Positions 1-11,915 of a stretch of 64,000 nt of DNA are shown piece by piece; positions within the stretch are counted from its first letter, which is position 1, and every line of letters starts with the position of its first letter. Where the stretch lies: the NCBI GenBank assembly GCA_037043455.1, contig JAWPHD010000088.1, forward strand, positions 124,001 to 188,000. The letters run 5' to 3'. The DNA is from Cyrtodaria siliqua. Taxonomy: Eukaryota > Mollusca > Bivalvia > Adapedonta > Hiatellidae. Below the pieces are notes generated by a model. That model saw nothing but the letters and a program-made list of their open reading frames with translations. It ran no database searches and was not told the origin of the DNA. The position numbers and the translations under genes were made by a program.

Positions 1-84
1 ATGCAACCACCCTGATTTTAATGTTGGAAAGATACCATAAGTACTCCTTTTAGCTGCGATCAAGACAGTTGTATATATCTATAG

Positions 85-230
85 AGAATATTATGTCAGT
101 GCCTTTTACTATTAAGTTTATTAGGCGAGGCTTAGAAAACAAAGAATGGCGAGGCTCTGCCGAGCCATTTTTCGTTTTCGTGCCGAGCCTAATAAACTTG
201 ATAGTAAAAGGCACTGACATAATATTTTAT
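85..230. repeat. Foldback (inverted-repeat) element inserted in unit A
   Basis: Two arms of about 45 bases, 87-131 and 182-227, are near-perfect reverse complements (core 'atattatgtcagtgcctttt' against its complement). About 50 bases of loop containing 'cgaggctctgccgagcc' separate them. Copy 3 of unit A (19700 onward) goes directly from 'cagtta' to 'aagtttaagtaggtactc', so roughly 76-484 is extra DNA in copy 1. A second, shorter inverted pair, 'tttatcatgtaga' at 230-243 and 'tctgcatgataaa' near 474-486, brackets the rest of the insert. This fits a foldback/MITE-type insertion. No transposase is seen. Confidence 0.7.
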
Positions 231-349
231 TTATCATGTAGATTATCCACATTTTTCATTACTTATTTATCAGAACGTTACGCTTATCGAGGACGCCGCC
301 ATGTTGTTGTTTTTTGTTTGTTTTATTACGTCAGGCAACGTTACGTGCA

Positions 350-357
350 TGACGTCA
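350..357. promoter_or_regulatory. CRE-like palindrome
   Basis: TGACGTCA, the consensus CREB/ATF octamer, lies in the extra DNA of unit A copy 1, with two 'aacgttacgt' motifs close by. There is no gene beside it, so regulatory function is only possible. Confidence 0.2.
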
Positions 358-1959
358 GATAACGTTACGTACAATAAACGCCGAGGGATTCCGCATTGAT
401 TTGCTCTATTGGTCATTGCCTAATAAAGCCAAATTTAATAGGTCACCCCTTTATTAGGCAGAAAAGTGCATATCTGCATGATAAATAAGTTTAAGAAGGT
501 ACTCTGCATAACCGTTCACTTGCGATGTTCACAACGTGCACTTTTCTTTTTCGCAATTAAAAAGACTAATTGACATTGTATTGTTCTTGCCTTATACCTT
601 CATTTAAAAGCTGTGTGCAAAAAAGTTAAAAAAAGAATAAGATTCAAAATGACATGTATATATCAAGCGGAGCAGAACGTGTTTAGGCAGTGGTCGACAC
701 TACTGATATAAATGCGCAAACTGTAGATGACAAGTTTACATTTCACTCGTTAGCAAGTGTGTGCTTTCAAATTAAAGACGTTGACGACAGTACCTCTATT
801 TTAATTCCAAGAAGTAAAGTACGAACGGTCATGTACCTTTTGGCACGAAAACATGATCACTAACTAAATTTGCCTTTTAAAAGTCAACTACAGCACCTGA
901 CCTGTCCCACCAAGATACGTCTCGCTATGGTAACTGGAATTAATATCAAATACTTCACATGACTTTTCCTGAGATCTATGCCTCGACGAAACATGTCCAC
1001 ACTCCAGTTATTGACATGACATCTGATCAAAATATACATGAGCCTAATATGATTGCATTGTATCATATATCCATACAAGTTCAACCGATACTGCCACCAT
1101 CTACACGTCTATCAAATATTGGCAGGCAAAAAAATCGATTGAGTCGATGGACCAACAATTGATGCAGTTGCATAGCAAGTGAACCCAGGTCTAGGTCGAC
1201 GGAACTCCATGCACATGTTGTTCGACTAGCCGATAGGAAGGCTATAGGTGACGGTAGGCTAATATATTTGCCTACAGACTCTAATGCATATGCTTCTTCT
1301 ATAACTGAGATTATGTAGGCTTGAATCAGTACCACAGAAGTGTTCGTAGGCTAACACCAACATATGAAGCACTAATAATTGTGCTTCTTGTGCCGTTTTT
1401 GTTTTGACTCGCGGCGATAAAACAGGAAGTATTTTGACACAGATTAGAGAAACACTTTATAATAGTTAAGATAAAGCATCCATTGATTCAGCAGATGACG
1501 CCACGCAATTGACATTGTCCATGAAATCTCAGAACTTGGTGCTTACGGTTGTTCAAAGTCGGCAACATTCAAGTTCTGATTTATGTTTCTGGAAACAGCT
1601 TATATTAATCAGAACGATCGGGTGACTGGACATTATATCTTGAGACGTCCAGAAATCAACTAATTAATATTTTAATCATTCTAGATCAATATTTTACTAT
1701 CCTAGCTCTGTGCGGCCATTGGGTTATATTGCAACAATAATATATTCAAACCTAGTTAGTATAACAAAGAAAAGTTGAACATGTTGAAAACTCAAAATTG
1801 TATTTAAATACATGCAAGCATATTTAAAGTCAAAATGATACCGGATCAATAAATCAAAAGGCTAATTTTAGTGATTTATAAAGACTTGCAATGTGTCGTT
1901 TTAAATAACGTATTTCTTTTCTCACAGGCCTAGTGAACATTTCAAATTAAGTACCTACA

Positions 1960-2080
1960 TGTACCTACCTACTTACCTGCCTGCCTGTCTGCCTTCCTGT
2001 CTGCCTACCTAACTATCTGCCTGCCCTGCCTTGTCCTGCCCTGCCCTATCCTGCCTACATATTAACCTACCTACCTAGAA
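1960..2080. repeat. Pyrimidine-rich cctg/cctac simple repeat
   Basis: Degenerate tandem tetranucleotides (cctg, ctac, ctgc, ctgt) within unit A. The matching tracts in copies 2 and 3 are at about 12400-12550 and 21246-21370 and differ in length, as expected for a slippage-prone microsatellite. Confidence 0.8.
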
Positions 2081-3864
2081 TACGCCTGCAACATACTATT
2101 ATGTGCATAAAACATTCCAAGAAAGAAGATTATCTGTATACCTTTTGGAAATGCTCATATATATACTAGAAGACATGTAAAACTTTTTTTACATGGTCAG
2201 TTTACCTACCAAGGAACATTTATCGGTATCTGGAAAATAACGACAGTGGAAAAGACCACTATTTGAAACTCTAAAATTGCATATTATTCCTGAAGTTCAT
2301 GACTGACCGGTTGCGACTCTGTTTGATCGTTTTATGTAATTGGAAATAAAACAAGTATCAAGATGATGAGGATAAATTGTGCTTCTAACTTCAAAACTAG
2401 AGTAGCCATGGAATATGACGACAGTGTTTCTGAAACAGATCTTTAGTAGCCATTTTTATAAGACACAAAAGGATGATGTGCATCGTTTCACCATAGTTTA
2501 AACTATTAATGAAGTTGTCGGAAAAAATGTGTCTGCTTAGCTAAGCTTCCATCACGATGGGAAGGCAGTATTAAGCTCCATGTAAAAAGTGCATCGAATC
2601 AAGCAACACCAAGGATGAATGCCGATAATTCAAACCAAGAGCTTGAGTTCCTTGTTAGACATGTAAGGGAAATGGGTGATAACGGATTGACACAGACGTA
2701 TTTTTTTGGGGAGAAATGGTATCAGATCTTCTGCGTAACACATCATGCATTTGCAGCTGTAAACGGCCATGTTCCACAGCATCCTGCGTTTGCATCAGAA
2801 ACAAAATGTCGTTCATTATATCCGCCTCGTTTGTTGTTAAAGAAACCGGATACATATTGTTTTTGAAGCGGTCCATCCGTCACGCCTCCTCCTAGACGGG
2901 TCGAGTTATTAAAAATCCGTCTTTACAGACATTTTGATTAGGTCAAAAGGCTTTCATTTAAGTTAAGTCTGCTACTTGTATCTCTTGTTTGTGTGTTTCT
3001 TCCAAGGGATTCCCTGTTCAGTATTTATTGACATTAACCGTCTAAGTTCACAACGCAGATTTTTTTAAATTACTTTTGAGCGGAACTCCTTCCAGGCCAT
3101 TCGCGGTAAAAAGCTGAAACGTTATGGGAAGCTTGTTGAAGATGAGGGCGTCTTTAAAGGCCTGAAATATGACCTTCATCATCAAGGTCAGAATCAGGAC
3201 TTAGTGTTTTGCCAGAAAATGGCTTGTGCACGGGAATTAATCCTTCTAGACCGTTCAAAGCAATAAACTGAAACTTAGTATGAAGCGTGTTGAGGATAGG
3301 AGAATGTCAATACAGTTCTGAAATTGACCTTCATCATCAAGGTCAAGGTCAGGACTTGAGGTATTATTGAGATATCGAAAATACGGATATTCTGTGATGG
3401 CTTCCATTGACTGGCTCTAGTTGATTGTGGCAAGTGTAAATCAGACAAACAGGTTTGCAATAAAGCTAACGCAAGCGCACTTTAGGTGCCCAGTACAATT
3501 ATGCTAGAGTGGTGGGCAAATATCAAGGAGAACTTAGCATTGTCATGCATAGTATAGTGGAAATGTAACTTCAGAACAAAGCATATCACTTAAGCAATAT
3601 CAAAGATTAGAATCACACTGGAAGATGTAACAACTGTAAAACGTTGCCATTGAAGGGAACACATAGACAAAGATATATTTCACACACCATAAGTATAAAG
3701 AGTGAACTTAGCCTCAAAAGAAGGTATAAAAGTCCAATATGAAATATCGCATTCATAGATTACAGTCAAATGAAAACAGAAATTTGAAAATATGAAAAAA
3801 TAAATAAAAAATTACCAAGATATACAGAAGAAAAGTATGCGACACTTTAAATATAAAAGTGTTG

Positions 3865-4085
3865 ACACTTGATACCGCCTTGGAACGGTTTAGGAAATGT
3901 GTCTTACTATTTCTATGGAATATATTCGATACAAGGTCATCCCGACACTCCCGTCCGACGGACGAGGCTAGGGTAAGTGTCTTGCCTAAGGACACCGAAA
4001 AATCCCGTGGCACCAGTGCGTCTCAGACCCGTCATATCCGGATTCAGAGTTGAACGTGCTTATCCACTCGGTCACCTTATTCGAC
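3865..4085 (-). mobile_element. tRNA-derived SINE (Ser/Leu-tRNA-like head), within unit A copy 1
   Basis: Read on the minus strand from 4085, the head contains 'ggtgaccgagtggataagc', which has the A-box layout of class II (Ser/Leu) tRNAs. It is followed by a degenerate B box around 'gggtctgagac' and then a tRNA-unrelated body ending near 'ggaacggtttagg'. The same SINE lies at 14375-14620 in unit A copy 2, so it inserted before the duplication. It is a decayed RNA polymerase III retroposon, not a tRNA gene: the acceptor stem and anticodon loop do not fold properly. Confidence 0.6.
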
Positions 4086-5636
4086 AGATACAATGTTAAA
4101 CAGACGTTAATAAAAGGAAAACATCTTTAATGAAAGGATAACATACGCACACGCCACGGACATACGTGGAACTTCATAAAACAAAAAGACAAATAGCAAT
4201 GGTTGTTTTCTTGACAATCATGCGGATATAACGAATATATATATATTACAGATGAGATACTAATTACAAGTGCTTTTTATTTAGAATTAATGGGGATGAA
4301 GTGAGTATAAGCCAAATTATAACACATAAAAGAATATCACACGTGTTGGTATATAATCGGTATATGCATAAAAAAGAAATTAATACAAAGTGTATCAAAT
4401 ATGGATTATACTGTGTGCATGATAAATAGATATATTTTAAGTGAAGCCTTAGACATGCTAATACAATCGAATTGTAACTGAGGTTATGTATTGATGTATC
4501 TCGTTTGCTTTGAAAAGAAGATAGAGGGGTTAATACGTTTTTAATAGTGTAGAAAACATACTTAAGCTTAAACGCAAACCAAATAAATCTTCTTAAAACT
4601 GATTTTTATGTGTCTTTTTGTTTCACCATAACTCGTTTTAGAATCGTTTTATTTAAATTAATGTAATTTTAAACACATGTTAGATACAGATTGTAATAGT
4701 AAGGCTTCATACTTTCATTTGAAATCAATCCACCAGTGATTTAAGGTAAAAGTGAAGCTGCATATGTTTTAAATGTTATTATCTTCCTTCATGCATCCGT
4801 TTATCGCGTCTGTTTACAACAATAAGCGATATATATGGAATATTTTTTCTATTAAAAGTTCCACAAAAATACTTTTTCTGCAAAATATTGCATCAGAGTT
4901 TGTTCATACATCTCTTTGTTGATTTATGTTTAAAACAACATATTTTGTTTTGTTTTAGGATGGTCATGTATTTCAACCGATGACTGTCAAAAATCGTACC
5001 ACTTTGCGCAAGTAATTTTAACTGATCCTTGTTGGAGAGGGTTTATACTTTCCAATGATATCATAGTTATCAATTTTCTAGATGGTCTCAACAATGTTTA
5101 AAAAACTCGTCAATCATGTCAATTGTCACTACAACATATCATAACTAACGAATACTGTATTCACATTTACAAGGGCTGTGGGTTTTGCCCATTTCATTAA
5201 TGGCATCCTAGTGGATGGGTGGTTAAACAAATATCTGTGAATATATATGTGTGTATAAATGTGTATATAAATACATATATATATGGGGAGAAATATGTGA
5301 ACTACCAAGGACAGACAACCTTCGGACGAACTACGGCATGGGGCCTAGCTATGTCGAGATACACAGAAATCAAGCATATGCATTCACTTCCTAAAAAGGA
5401 TAACATCAACACACGCTGATGCACTGTATCTCTACATCATAACCCACTCGTCTGGAGGCACAATTAACATATAGACACATACATACATACAATTATAGCT
5501 CATACGAGTGGGCCACATTTAAGCATTCAACCACTCACAGGTATATTGAGACAGTGACAATGAAAGATGACGGATCTTGGGGATACTGTGAATTCAGTTA
5601 ATATATTAAAGGAGATAATTTGAACTCACTAAGGCA

Positions 5637-6484
5637 ACACACACGTACACAGGCACGTGCAAAAACACAAGCACATGTATGCATGTACGTACGCACGCAC
5701 ACAAGCATGCACGCAAGCACGCACGCACGCACGCACACACGCACACACACACGAATATACCCACACACACGCACCCACACACACACACATGCAAGCAAGC
5801 ACGCACACACACAAACGCAAGTACACGCACGTACGTATATAAATGTACACACACGCACGCACGCACTCACAACAAGTAAATACACACGTACTGACAAGTA
5901 TACACATGTACATACATGTACACACATGTACCCAAAAGTACACACATGTAAACACATGTACAAATGCACACGTACACACACATACACAAGTACATACATA
6001 CACAGTACACGTATACACACGTATACACACGTACACACGTACACACGTACACACACACACACACACGCACGCACGCACGCACGAACGCACGCACGCACGC
6101 ACGCACGCACTCAGGGACGCAAGCAAGCACGCACACACAAACACAAACATACACATGCAAGTACACGCACGTACGTATATACATGTCACACACGCACGCA
6201 AGCACTCACAACACGTAAACACACACACGTACAGACATGTACACACACGTACACACATACACACGAACACGATCACACGAACACACACACACACAGGCAC
6301 GCACGCACGCACGCATGCATGCAATCACTCATGTACGCACGCAAGCACTCACAACACGTAAACAAACACGTACAGACAAGTACACATATACACACATGTA
6401 CACACATGTACACGCATGTACACATATGTACACACACGTACACACATGTAAAAGTACAAACATACACACGTACACGCACACACG

Positions 6485-6559
<75 letters not shown>

Positions 6560-6948
6560 ACAAATACACACAGTCACACACACGCACGCACGCACGCACG
6601 CACGCACTCACACACGCATTCACAAACACATACACATGCAAGTACACGCACGTAGGTATACACATGTACACACACGCACGCAAGCACACACAACACGTAA
6701 ACACACACGTACAAACAAGTACACGCATGTACACACACATGTACAAGTACACACCCATACACATGTACACACACACACACACACTCACGTACACACACAC
6801 ACACACACGCACGCACGCACGCACGCACGTACACACCGCGCATGCACGCAAGCACGCAAGCAATCACGCATGCACGCACGCACTCACTTACAACACGAAA
6901 ACACACAGACGTACATACACGTACACACATGTGCACACACATACATAC

Positions 6949-6979
<31 letters not shown>

Positions 6980-7945
6980 CATACATACATACATACATAC
7001 ATACATACATACATACAATACATACATACATACATACATACATACATACATACATACATACATACATACATACATACATACATACATACATACATACATA
7101 CATACATACATAAATACATATACAAAAAGACACGCACGCACGCACACACGAACATACGCACACAAGCTCGCGCAAACACACAAACACACAAACACACACA
7201 AACACACACGCAGGCACGCACGCAACCGCACGCACGCACACGCGCAGGCGCACGTAGTCGGCGCGTACCCAGACGTACATACATGTACACACACTCACTT
7301 GGAACAACTAAACACTCAGGTACACACAAGTACACATATGCACATACACGTATACACACAAACATACACGCAAGCACGTGCCAACACACACACACATGCA
7401 TGCATTTACTCACGCATGAACACATGTACACACATGTACACACATGTACACATGCACGCTCACACACACACGCTCGCACGCACGCATACACCCACACACA
7501 TACACATACACGTAAACACACGTTTACACACGTAAACACACACGCGCGCGCGTGTGCACACACACATACACACAGGCGCAAGTACACACACGTACGTACA
7601 TACATGTACATTCACGCACACACACACTCACAACACGTAAAAAAACACGTACAGGCAAGTAACCACATTTACACACACGTACACACATGTACACACACGT
7701 ACACACATGTACACAAACGCACGCACGCACGCATGCACACAATCACGCGCAAACACACAAAACACATGTATGCATCTACGAACGCACGCACGTCCGCAAT
7801 CACGCACACACAAGCGCACGTACACACACGTACATACATGTACACACACGCACGCACTCACTCACAACCCGTAAACACACACATACAGACAAGTACACAC
7901 ATGTACAAACACCTACACACACGTACACATACACACGCATAAATA
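5637..7945. repeat. 2.3 kb CA-rich microsatellite/minisatellite block
   Basis: Nearly uninterrupted (CA)n, (CGCA)n, (GTACACA)n and (CATA)n. It includes a pure (CA)n run around 6486-6552 and an (ACAT)n run around 6948-7110. Higher-order units near 590 bases, built from '(gcac)n ... acgtaaacacacgtaca', recur near 5870, 6210, 6350, 6690 and 7630. Unit A copy 1 breaks off exactly where it begins, at 'aaggcaac'. The long open frames here are an artefact: a repeat of CA, CGCA and CATA has no stop in several frames and would give only Thr-His or Cys-Val strings. Confidence 0.97.
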
Positions 7946-7991
7946 ACCTAACTGTGTTGATGAGCCGTTAAACAATATTCAATTCAATTCA
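7939..7991 (+). repeat. SINE 3' tail fragment
   Basis: 'gtgttgatgagccgttaaac' followed by 'aatattcaattcaattca' is the same tail module as the array at 11239-11640. I recall such tails from molluscan SINEs. Only the tail is present, directly after the microsatellite. Confidence 0.55.
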
Positions 7992-9608
7992 TGCAGTGTA
8001 GCCAAATGTGCACACCGCAAGGCCATATGAACACGCAAATTTTAAATGCATGATAATGCATTATGTTATGTTTTTGTGTCTTTTCTTTTCGTTCGGTTTA
8101 ATTAAATGCAACTAAAACACATTATCATGGTTTAACGCGTATTGATTCACATTAGTATTCTTTCAAAACGTCTCCAGTACCTTTAATATACCTAAATGTA
8201 TATTTGCGATTGCACTCAGGTAAACTCAGTGAACAATTGCATTTGGCGGGAAATGTAAACTCAGTGAACAATTGCATTTGGCGGGAAATGTAGCAGAAAT
8301 GAACACCAACACGTCAATCAAAAGGTTGCACTACTATGACACACCTATACTGTATTGTTGTCTTGACACCTGTAAGTCGACTGGATTAATTGATTGGGGT
8401 TTGCTCTCTCAAATTCATGGAGCCTGTCAATTATGTTCAGTGTTCTGTTTTCACAGCACTTTTGGGCGCGGTGGGCGTTTAAGACTGGCCTACTGCGTTC
8501 CACCTTAATGACAACGTATTCATACACTGCACACAGTCTAGCAAATAGTTCCGATCCGAGATACAAATTCTACTAGTATAACAAGCAATATATACATAAC
8601 TATATATACTATATATATATGTAGGCATATATATACTTAAAGTCACCAGGATACTGGGTCTCTGAATTTGAACACATTTATTTGGGACCACCCTGAAATA
8701 GTTTGGTATTTTTTTTATGAATTAAGTACACCTAAACGTACTTATGTATCCCTATATAGTCGTAACTTAACGGGTAATTCAACTGTTAACGCCTTTTATT
8801 CTTAAACCATAATACTCGGTCTGACCTAACATTTTTGCTGGGTCTTGTTAAAAAAAATATATATATACCGCATCACTAGTTTATTGGGTCAGAATGAATT
8901 TCCCAATGTATTGGGTCCTGAACTCTGACCTGAACTCTGATTGGATAAACAGTATATATGCACACTTAGCAAACAGTGTTTAGGTGAGATAACCCCTACT
9001 CAGGGGCCCAATAAACGTGTAAAATAAGTTATGTGCGAGAGGCTTAATTAGGTCAATGTATTTCTGTTAAACATGCATGTATTGCTGGGTCGTTGAATTG
9101 TTGGGTCAAGACCCAATAGCAAGGTAAGGACCCAATATATCGAATGTAAAAATCATTTTTGACCCAACTATATATATGAGCCGAAACACGCGAAAACGAC
9201 CCTTCAGACAAAATTTTGACATTTTATGTTTTTTTATGTTTATGAAACACGTTGATTTTCTCTTTAAAAATCTCTTTAATTCATGTCATGATCTTAATTA
9301 AAAATAATTTTATCTCAATTTGAAAACCAAAGATTGTATTAGCCATTAATTTCGACGTTGACGTCGGCGTCTTGGACGACGTCGTTGATTAAATAACAGC
9401 AAAAAACATAAACAATTATCTTTTTTTTTTTTATAGCATCAACTATTTATATTAATAAAAAACATATTCCCTATGATATAATTATTAGGTAAAACACGGA
9501 AGTGACGAGAAATGATTAGTAATTAATTGATTACCGGCCGACGTCATAAATTGTTACTTTATGACGTTGTCGTTCAAACGTCCGAAGGGACGTTTTCGTG
9601 TGTTGCGG
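7992..9608. other. 1.6 kb stretch without a recognisable gene
   Basis: AT-rich DNA. It holds a 35-base tandem duplication (8221-8255 and 8256-8290, 'gcatttggcggg'), a TA-rich tract (8585-8635), and a cluster of TGGGTC/GACCCA motifs in both orientations between 8655 and 9175, including the near-palindrome 'ttgggtcaagacccaa'. Near 9538-9570 'gacgtcataaa' and 'tttatgacgt' form a small inverted repeat. No open frame here looks like a protein. Confidence 0.6.
8221..8290. repeat. 35-base tandem duplication
   Basis: Two perfect consecutive copies beginning 'taaactcagtgaacaattgc' and ending 'gcgggaaatg'. Confidence 0.9.
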
Positions 9609-11000
9609 CTCATATATATATATATATATATGGGGATTTTATATTCAAAAAGCCCCAACAATCACGACAGATTCGTTGCATACATCACTGGTTCAGTGCT
9701 TTTCATATGTGTGTTGCCATTTACACAGAGACACACATCAATCTGCCCCCAAATTGACACAGTCCAAAGATTGGCAGTACAAGCAAGCGAGTCAGCTGCC
9801 TTGACATATGATAAGCAGTTTAGACAATGGCGGGAAGACGACCCATCCAACCTCGCTTGGAGTCAGATTAATTCTGAACTCTATACGTTGGCTCTATCTT
9901 ATTATGTGTGTAAGTCCGTGGCCACTCACACAAAACATGGCAATTTTCGTTTTCGGTCTAACAACCCCACATCGCCTGGAACGTGCAAACTAGAATTTCC
10001 AGAATTTGAGTTCAACGTGTTATTCTAGGTTATCCATTACACAAAAATTATTAAAGGATATTGCTGTTTCTTTGGCATACATCTCCAATTCATTATTCAC
10101 TGGGGTATTTACTCGCTTTCCATACATTTCTGAGAATAGAATTTGAACTCTCCATGACAGATTATGAAAATAGTAAAGGTAAAGAACAGGTTCTTCTGAT
10201 TCATGCAAACACTTCTGATGTTCAGTTTTGCCCAGTCCGTGCATTATGGGACTATTTTCAACTTCGAAATCCAAAAGATGGCACTCTGTTATTTTTTATT
10301 AATAATTGACCTGTCACAAGACATTACTTTTCGTAACAACTGAAAGTGTCATTAAACTTTAAAGTGGACTGGATGTAACACGGAACGCTACAAGGGACAG
10401 TTTTAAAATCGGTGCGGCCACTACTGCGGCGTCAATGGGGATGACAGAGGACAAAATTCAGCAGATGGGTCGTTGGTCTTCGTCAGCATACACCAAATAT
10501 ATTAGAATTCCGGTCCTGCGTTTGTAATACCACATGTAAGGTATTTTATCCGATGCAGGGTAATAAATACAGTCATTTATTATTTTTTTGCCGGAGATGT
10601 GGGGGTGGTGGGGTGTGGTGCGGCGCTGGGGATGGGGAATAAACAAACATTTTAGATAACTTAAAAAATCTCTGGTTGGTCTAGTAAATAAACAAAGGTA
10701 AATAAATATGTATTCATTGGTTGTATGATATATGAGGAGTGAGTTCTTGGGAATACTGTTTAGGTAGGAGTTCTCAAGTATATAGTTTGAATCTCATCAC
10801 TGACAAAAACCTCCAAATCCCAGACCAATGATCATACAGACGGATGCATAAGTGTTCATACACCACAGTGGCACAATACATTTAATTGTATTACTTACTG
10901 CATATCATAGTGTGTACCAATATCCAAAACTCCCAGAAGAGCCAATTACGGTATGCACGTGTAACGGATATTTTTTTCAAGATAGTCTTATTCCCGTCTT
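9609..11000 (+). pseudogene. Decayed tyrosine-recombinase (DIRS-like) retroelement fragment, copy 1
   Basis: Starts in an (AT)n tract and is collinear with 17080-18430. Translated pieces in several frames recall the capsid-like first ORF of tyrosine-recombinase retroelements ('IHHWFSAFHICVAIYTE', 'YDKQFRQWREDDPSNLAWSQI'). They are followed after a large internal deletion by the C-terminal end of a tyrosine recombinase. There a frame near 10395-10510 reads 'FKIGAATTAASMGMTEDKI', then 'MGRWSSSAYTKYIR' with the presumed catalytic Tyr. The reverse transcriptase is absent and the frame is broken many times, so it is non-functional. Family placement rests on motif memory. Confidence 0.7.
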
Positions 11001-11915
11001 TGGCAGATTTCTGAAAAAAGATGCATTCAATCATTTAAATAATTTATATAATGTCAAGAACTGATGAAAATAATAAAAAAACATCAACTCAAATTGTTAT
11101 AATTATATATAAAAGACAACTGTTTATTGGGCGAACATGTTGCGACTGCCCATACATGTATGTAGAGAGACCAACAGAACCAACAGAACCAACAGAACCT
11201 ATGCAGACATCAGTTGATGTCTATGCCATGGGGCTGCGCTAAATAAAATGTAATGTGTTGATGAGTCTTTAAACACTATTGTCATTCAGTTCAATCCAAT
11301 TTACTTATTTAGTCATTATTTCACCACTCAATAAGTTATAATACCGCAATTCACTTTCTCTGTGTTGACGAGCCATTGAACAATATTCAAATCAATTCTA
11401 TTTTCCCCCACTCAATAAGTTATAATATCACCTTCAACTTTCTCTGGGGTGGCTATGAATAACATATAATGTGTAGATGAGCCGTTAAACAACATTCATT
11501 TCAATTCATCGTTCTTATTTGGCCATTATTTGACCACTCACTAAGATTTAATACCACCTTCCCCTCTATCTGGGGCGACTCTAAATAACATATAATGTGT
11601 AAATGAACCGTTAAAAATATTCAATTCAATTCAATTACTCATTTACTCATCTATCAGTTTATCATCATAAACTAGTTAATAAATCTAAATATTATCTAAT
11701 CTAGATATTGTTCCCTTTTAACAAATCAACATTGTACGTCTTAATTGAATACGCTAACTACAATATACATAAATCTCCTAGTATGATTTCAATTAATTGT
11801 TATGCCCCTAGATAAATACGGCAAACAATAGAATGTCATATCAAATGCTATGACCTTTAACATTTAAATTAATTCATATTACGAAAACTTATATGCAGTC
11901 CATGTCTTTTATATT
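11001..11915. other. Insert absent from the second duplicated copy; no gene
   Basis: The two retroelement copies diverge at about 11000 and rejoin at 'gttgtagtgacaatatgcgaac' (11920 and 18435), so this block is extra. It contains a 9-base repeat (ccaacagaa, about 11171-11200) and then the SINE-tail array. From 11640 to 11915 the DNA is AT-rich with nothing recognisable. Confidence 0.65.
11239..11640 (+). repeat. Tandem array of SINE-tail units
   Basis: About four degenerate units of 110-120 bases: 'ctaaataacatataatgtg', then 'gatgagccgttaaacaatattcaattcaatt', then 'tcattatttcaccactcaataagttataatacc'. The starts lie near 11239, 11360, 11455 and 11578. Each unit contains the tail module seen once at 7939. 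Only tail-derived sequence is amplified; no tRNA-like head is present. Confidence 0.7.

Larger units (their letters stand above)
1..5636. repeat. Long dispersed repeat unit A, copy 1
   Basis: Non-coding sequence repeated in the same orientation at 11979-16588 and 19700-23065, with the same landmarks in the same order: a cctg/cctac pyrimidine tract, the TCAAGGTCAAGGTCA motif, an inverted SINE and a 3' end near 'aactcactacggcaac'. By eye the copies look about 90-95% identical. Copy 1 is the longest, but it carries a foldback insertion near its start and is cut off on the right by the CA-rich microsatellite. No open frame is conserved between copies, so I see no protein. The start coincides with the window edge, so the true left end is unknown. 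It may be a non-autonomous transposon or simply a segmental duplication unit. Confidence 0.85.

Noticed and set aside
3990..4085. A tRNA gene on the minus strand
   Set aside because: A and B boxes are present but there is no paired acceptor stem or proper anticodon arm; it is a SINE head.
5598..7971. Long open frames (up to 497 codons) rich in Thr-His or Cys-Val on both strands
   Set aside because: Pure products of the CA/CGCA/CATA repeat, open in many frames at once; no gene.
9527..10028. Treating the 9.5-10 kb and 17 kb frames as intact host genes
   Set aside because: They are fragments of a tyrosine-recombinase retroelement in several frames, with stops and a large internal deletion.
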